DNA of 64,000 nucleotides from an uncultured Agathobaculum sp. (GTDB lineage: Bacteria > Bacillota > Clostridia > Oscillospirales > Butyricicoccaceae), in NCBI RefSeq assembly GCF_944384765.1, contig NZ_CALWUM010000009.1:1-64000 (forward strand), given 5' to 3'. Within the stretch, counting starts at the first letter, position 1. The number at the start of each line of letters is the position of its first letter. The translations under genes and the position numbers were made by a program. This document shows, piece by piece, positions 62,101 to 64,000 of this stretch. The notes beneath the pieces were generated by a model. The model worked only from the letters and a program-made list of their open reading frames with translations. It was not told where the DNA came from and searched no databases.

Positions 62101-64000
62101 CACTCTACCCCCAGTAGTTCTACGGCACGCTTCAGTTCGTCGGCATATTGCTCCAAAACAGTCGGTGTGTCGTCAAATGTGTCGATCAAAATATCATCAA
62201 GAAACTGTGTTGCCACATCGTTGATTTCATCAATCAAGATTTCAGGCATGGACATAGCTTCGTCCGCCAGTTGTGTTAGTTTTTCCTGCGGATCATCGGA
62301 AAACAGAATGGCCTGTAGGGCTTGTCTTTGGATGTCTGTTAACGCTTCTAAAAATTGTTTTAGTTCTTCCGGCAAACCAATTCCATCCAATTTAGCGTCG
62401 CGCATCTCAGTTTCCGCTGCCGTTTCCTGTTGCGTAGCAAGTTCTGACTCCGGCATATTTTCATAAATGTAATCCAGTTCATCGCGGTAGTCATCTTCGA
62501 CAATATACCGTCCAGCCTCACTCACAATTAAAGCCCGGGCGATGAAGCGTGCTGCCGTAGAGTTGATTTCCTCAATAAAAGTGCTTGCCTCTGTATTTGC
62601 GCAACTCTCCCATCCTGTCGCTTTGAGCGACAAGAGGAACTTTTGGGCAGGATTTGAGAGTGCCGCAAACATTGCCGAGACCTCCGGCAGTTCTGTCAGC
62701 AGTTCTTTTTGCGTTCCTTCATCTGCCACTTCAAGAGCATCTCGCACAGCATCAGACTGCGCCCTCAAGCTTGCAATGCTGTCAAAGTCTAATTTTACCT
62801 CAACTTGTTTTGACGGCGCTTTTTCTGTATTCTCCTTTGGCGTATATTCTTTCTTCAAAAAGCTTTCTACCAAACTGGATAATTCAGGTTCTAGTTCTAC
62901 ACCACGCAATCGTCCTCGATACCCATATAAGCTTCTGAGAACATTTTCACTGTAACGCACAAGTTGATTCACATAATTTCGTAATCTTGTACTCACGCTA
63001 TATGCTTTTACAGAAAGATCAATTCGCTTATTGGCCTCCGGGCATACTGCGCTTTGAAACGCATAATAACTTTGTTTTCTAGGACGATTTGGACCATATA
63101 TAGCAAAGATACCTCGTCCTTTCTCTTTTAACAATACTGCATCTGCCAGAGCCACTACTCTTGGTATGGCCTCCTGCATTAACTGCTGATGCCCATCTTT
63201 ATAAAATTTACTACCCATTATTGAATAGTCGCATAGAGAACAAATTAGAGGGAACGGCAGTCTCAATGGTTTCTCATTGCTATGCTGGTCAAGTAAGAGG
63301 TCTCTGATCACAGCCTGACTTGGTAATTGTAAATTGCATATTTCTGGCATGGTAAAATCAAGCTGATAAAGCTTAGCAAAATCAAAGATCCACCCAAAAA
63401 GATATTGATCCAGTTTGGGGAACCGTTCTCGATAAGACATCCAGAGGGACATAAGCTGGCTGTACCCATCGGACGCTTGTTTCCACCCACAGCCGCTTAA
63501 AAGCTCGTATATGTGCACGAAAATATAGGATAGGTCAGTATTCGGATATTCACCTTTCCGAACCTGCGTGCGCCAATAAAAATACCATGCACGCTGGCGA
63601 CGGTCCATACTATCATAAGTAGGCCAATACTGCATGAATGGAACGAACTCTGCTTTTTGCCCAACCGTATCAGCATACTTTTTCATGTCATCAAAGAATT
63701 TGTCCCGGCGCCAATCTCCCGAATAGGATATGCGGATGTCTGGAGTGTCCATTGTCCGGGGGGCTTCCACTGTATGCGTGGTTTCAGGCGAGGGAGATTC
63801 AGAAAGCGTCTGGCGCACAGAAGTCGAAGGCCTTGCGGGGATTTCCTGTCTTTTTTCCGCCGTTCCCGCGACTACCACATCGGAAAACACAGCTGTCTGC
63901 ACGGGTTGATGTTCCGTCTGCTTCCTCGTTTGTTCTTTCTTCTTTTGTAGGTCTTGCACGCTCTGAATCCGCTTTACTGTTTCTCGCTTTTGAGCATCAT
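62100..64000 (-). CDS. TerB-N/TerB-C domain protein (island operon, gene 1; cut by window edge)
   Basis: At least 632 codons, open at the right edge; the frame continues upstream without a stop through 63998, so the real start is outside. A polar, Lys/Gln/Thr-rich linker (63998 to about 63740) is followed by a TerB-N domain with FVPFMQYWPTYDSMDRRQ, AWYFYWRTQVRKGEY and TDLSYIFVHIYELLSG. The C-terminal half carries the TerB-C region (SIASLRAQSDAVRDAL, FIEEINSTAARFIARAL) and ends Asp/Glu-rich. TerB-family domains occur in stress and phage-response systems. It is translationally coupled to the BrxD-like ATPase. GTG 63959 is a possible internal start only. Confidence 0.85.
   Translation of the reverse strand, partial: DAQKRETVKRIQSVQDLQKKKEQTRKQTEHQPVQTAVFSDVVVAGTAEKRQEIPARPSTSVRQTLSESPSPETTHTVEAPRTMDTPDIRISYSGDWRRDKFFDDMKKYADTVGQKAEFVPFMQYWPTYDSMDRRQRAWYFYWRTQVRKGEYPNTDLSYIFVHIYELLSGCGWKQASDGYSQLMSLWMSYRERFPKLDQYLFGWIFDFAKLYQLDFTMPEICNLQLPSQAVIRDLLLDQHSNEKPLRLPFPLICSLCDYSIMGSKFYKDGHQQLMQEAIPRVVALADAVLLKEKGRGIFAIYGPNRPRKQSYYAFQSAVCPEANKRIDLSVKAYSVSTRLRNYVNQLVRYSENVLRSLYGYRGRLRGVELEPELSSLVESFLKKEYTPKENTEKAPSKQVEVKLDFDSIASLRAQSDAVRDALEVADEGTQKELLTELPEVSAMFAALSNPAQKFLLSLKATGWESCANTEASTFIEEINSTAARFIARALIVSEAGRYIVEDDYRDELDYIYENMPESELATQQETAAETEMRDAKLDGIGLPEELKQFLEALTDIQRQALQAILFSDDPQEKLTQLADEAMSMPEILIDEINDVATQFLDDILIDTFDDTPTVLEQYADELKRAVELLGVE

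Larger units (their letters stand above)
56926..64000. mobile_element. Genomic island in the 3' end of tRNA-Ala(CGC)
   Basis: From the tRNA 3' end the sequence changes: an integrase remnant, a nuclease pseudogene, noncoding DNA and a three-gene operon, all with visibly lower GC and different codon choice from the preceding 56 kb. The right boundary and any duplicated tRNA tail (attR) are outside the window. No repeat of the tRNA 3' end was found before 64000. Confidence 0.65.

Overview
The window looks like chromosome of an anaerobic, probably spore-forming Clostridia of the Oscillospiraceae/Butyricicoccaceae type. I base this on the GC-rich coding sequence, Firmicutes-type Shine-Dalgarno sites, a pyruvate:ferredoxin oxidoreductase, a SigH-like sigma factor, a collagen-like BclA-type surface protein, ThyX instead of ThyA, a leucine T-box and a glmS ribozyme. 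The genus is a guess. Apart from the last 7 kb, the content is ordinary vertically inherited core genome.

Layout. 1-12.5 kb: start of a pyruvate:ferredoxin oxidoreductase, YifB/ComM ATPase, secreted SLH/M15 peptidase, DUF1275 protein, polysaccharide deacetylase with a stalk-like ectodomain, DegV protein, a glycosyltransferase/collagen-like pair, a condensation-fold acyltransferase and a DUF368 lipid-carrier translocase. 12.5-20.3 kb: one minus-strand operon of tightly overlapping genes (WecG/TagA glycosyltransferase, thyX, DUF2156, GNAT, DJ-1, 5-formyl-THF cyclo-ligase, CPBP protease, mltG, U32). 20.4-25.6 kb: orphan holin-like gene and the leuA-leuC-leuD-leuB operon behind a T-box. 25.6-29.4 kb: symporter, PAP2 phosphatase and flippase on the plus strand, then an Rrf2 regulator. 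29.4-38.5 kb: a TetM-like GTPase fused to a YacP/Rae1-like NYN nuclease domain, MBL hydrolase, dcd, rqcH, Nif3-like, trmK, small metal-binding proteins and a SigH-like sigma factor. 38.6-45.7 kb: glmS with self-cleaving ribozyme, glmM, ruvCAB and a methionine gamma-lyase-like gene. 45.7-56.7 kb: trpS-tagO-mnaA operon, glpK, ABC-F protein, nitroreductase, sirtuin and glyS.

56.85-64 kb is different. A tRNA-Ala(CGC) gene is followed by the decayed 3' half of a tyrosine recombinase, a GIY-YIG/DUF4357 pseudogene carrying several frameshifts, noncoding DNA with paired GTTGCCA repeats, and then an intact, translationally coupled three-gene operon of visibly lower GC. That operon encodes a TerB-N/TerB-C protein (cut by the window edge), a BrxD/DUF2791-like P-loop ATPase and an Lhr-like SF2 helicase. 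It reads as a genomic island in the tRNA 3' end carrying a candidate DNA-processing or anti-phage system, and it is the most interesting part of the window.

How genes cooperate. TagO, MnaA (WecB) and the TagA-type transferase together could build a GlcNAc-ManNAc wall-polymer linkage unit. The DUF368 protein, PAP2 phosphatase and flippase fit the same lipid-carrier economy. glmS and glmM feed UDP-GlcNAc into it. The TetM-NYN fusion, RqcH and ABC-F protein all act, or are expected to act, on ribosomes that are stalled or otherwise need attention.
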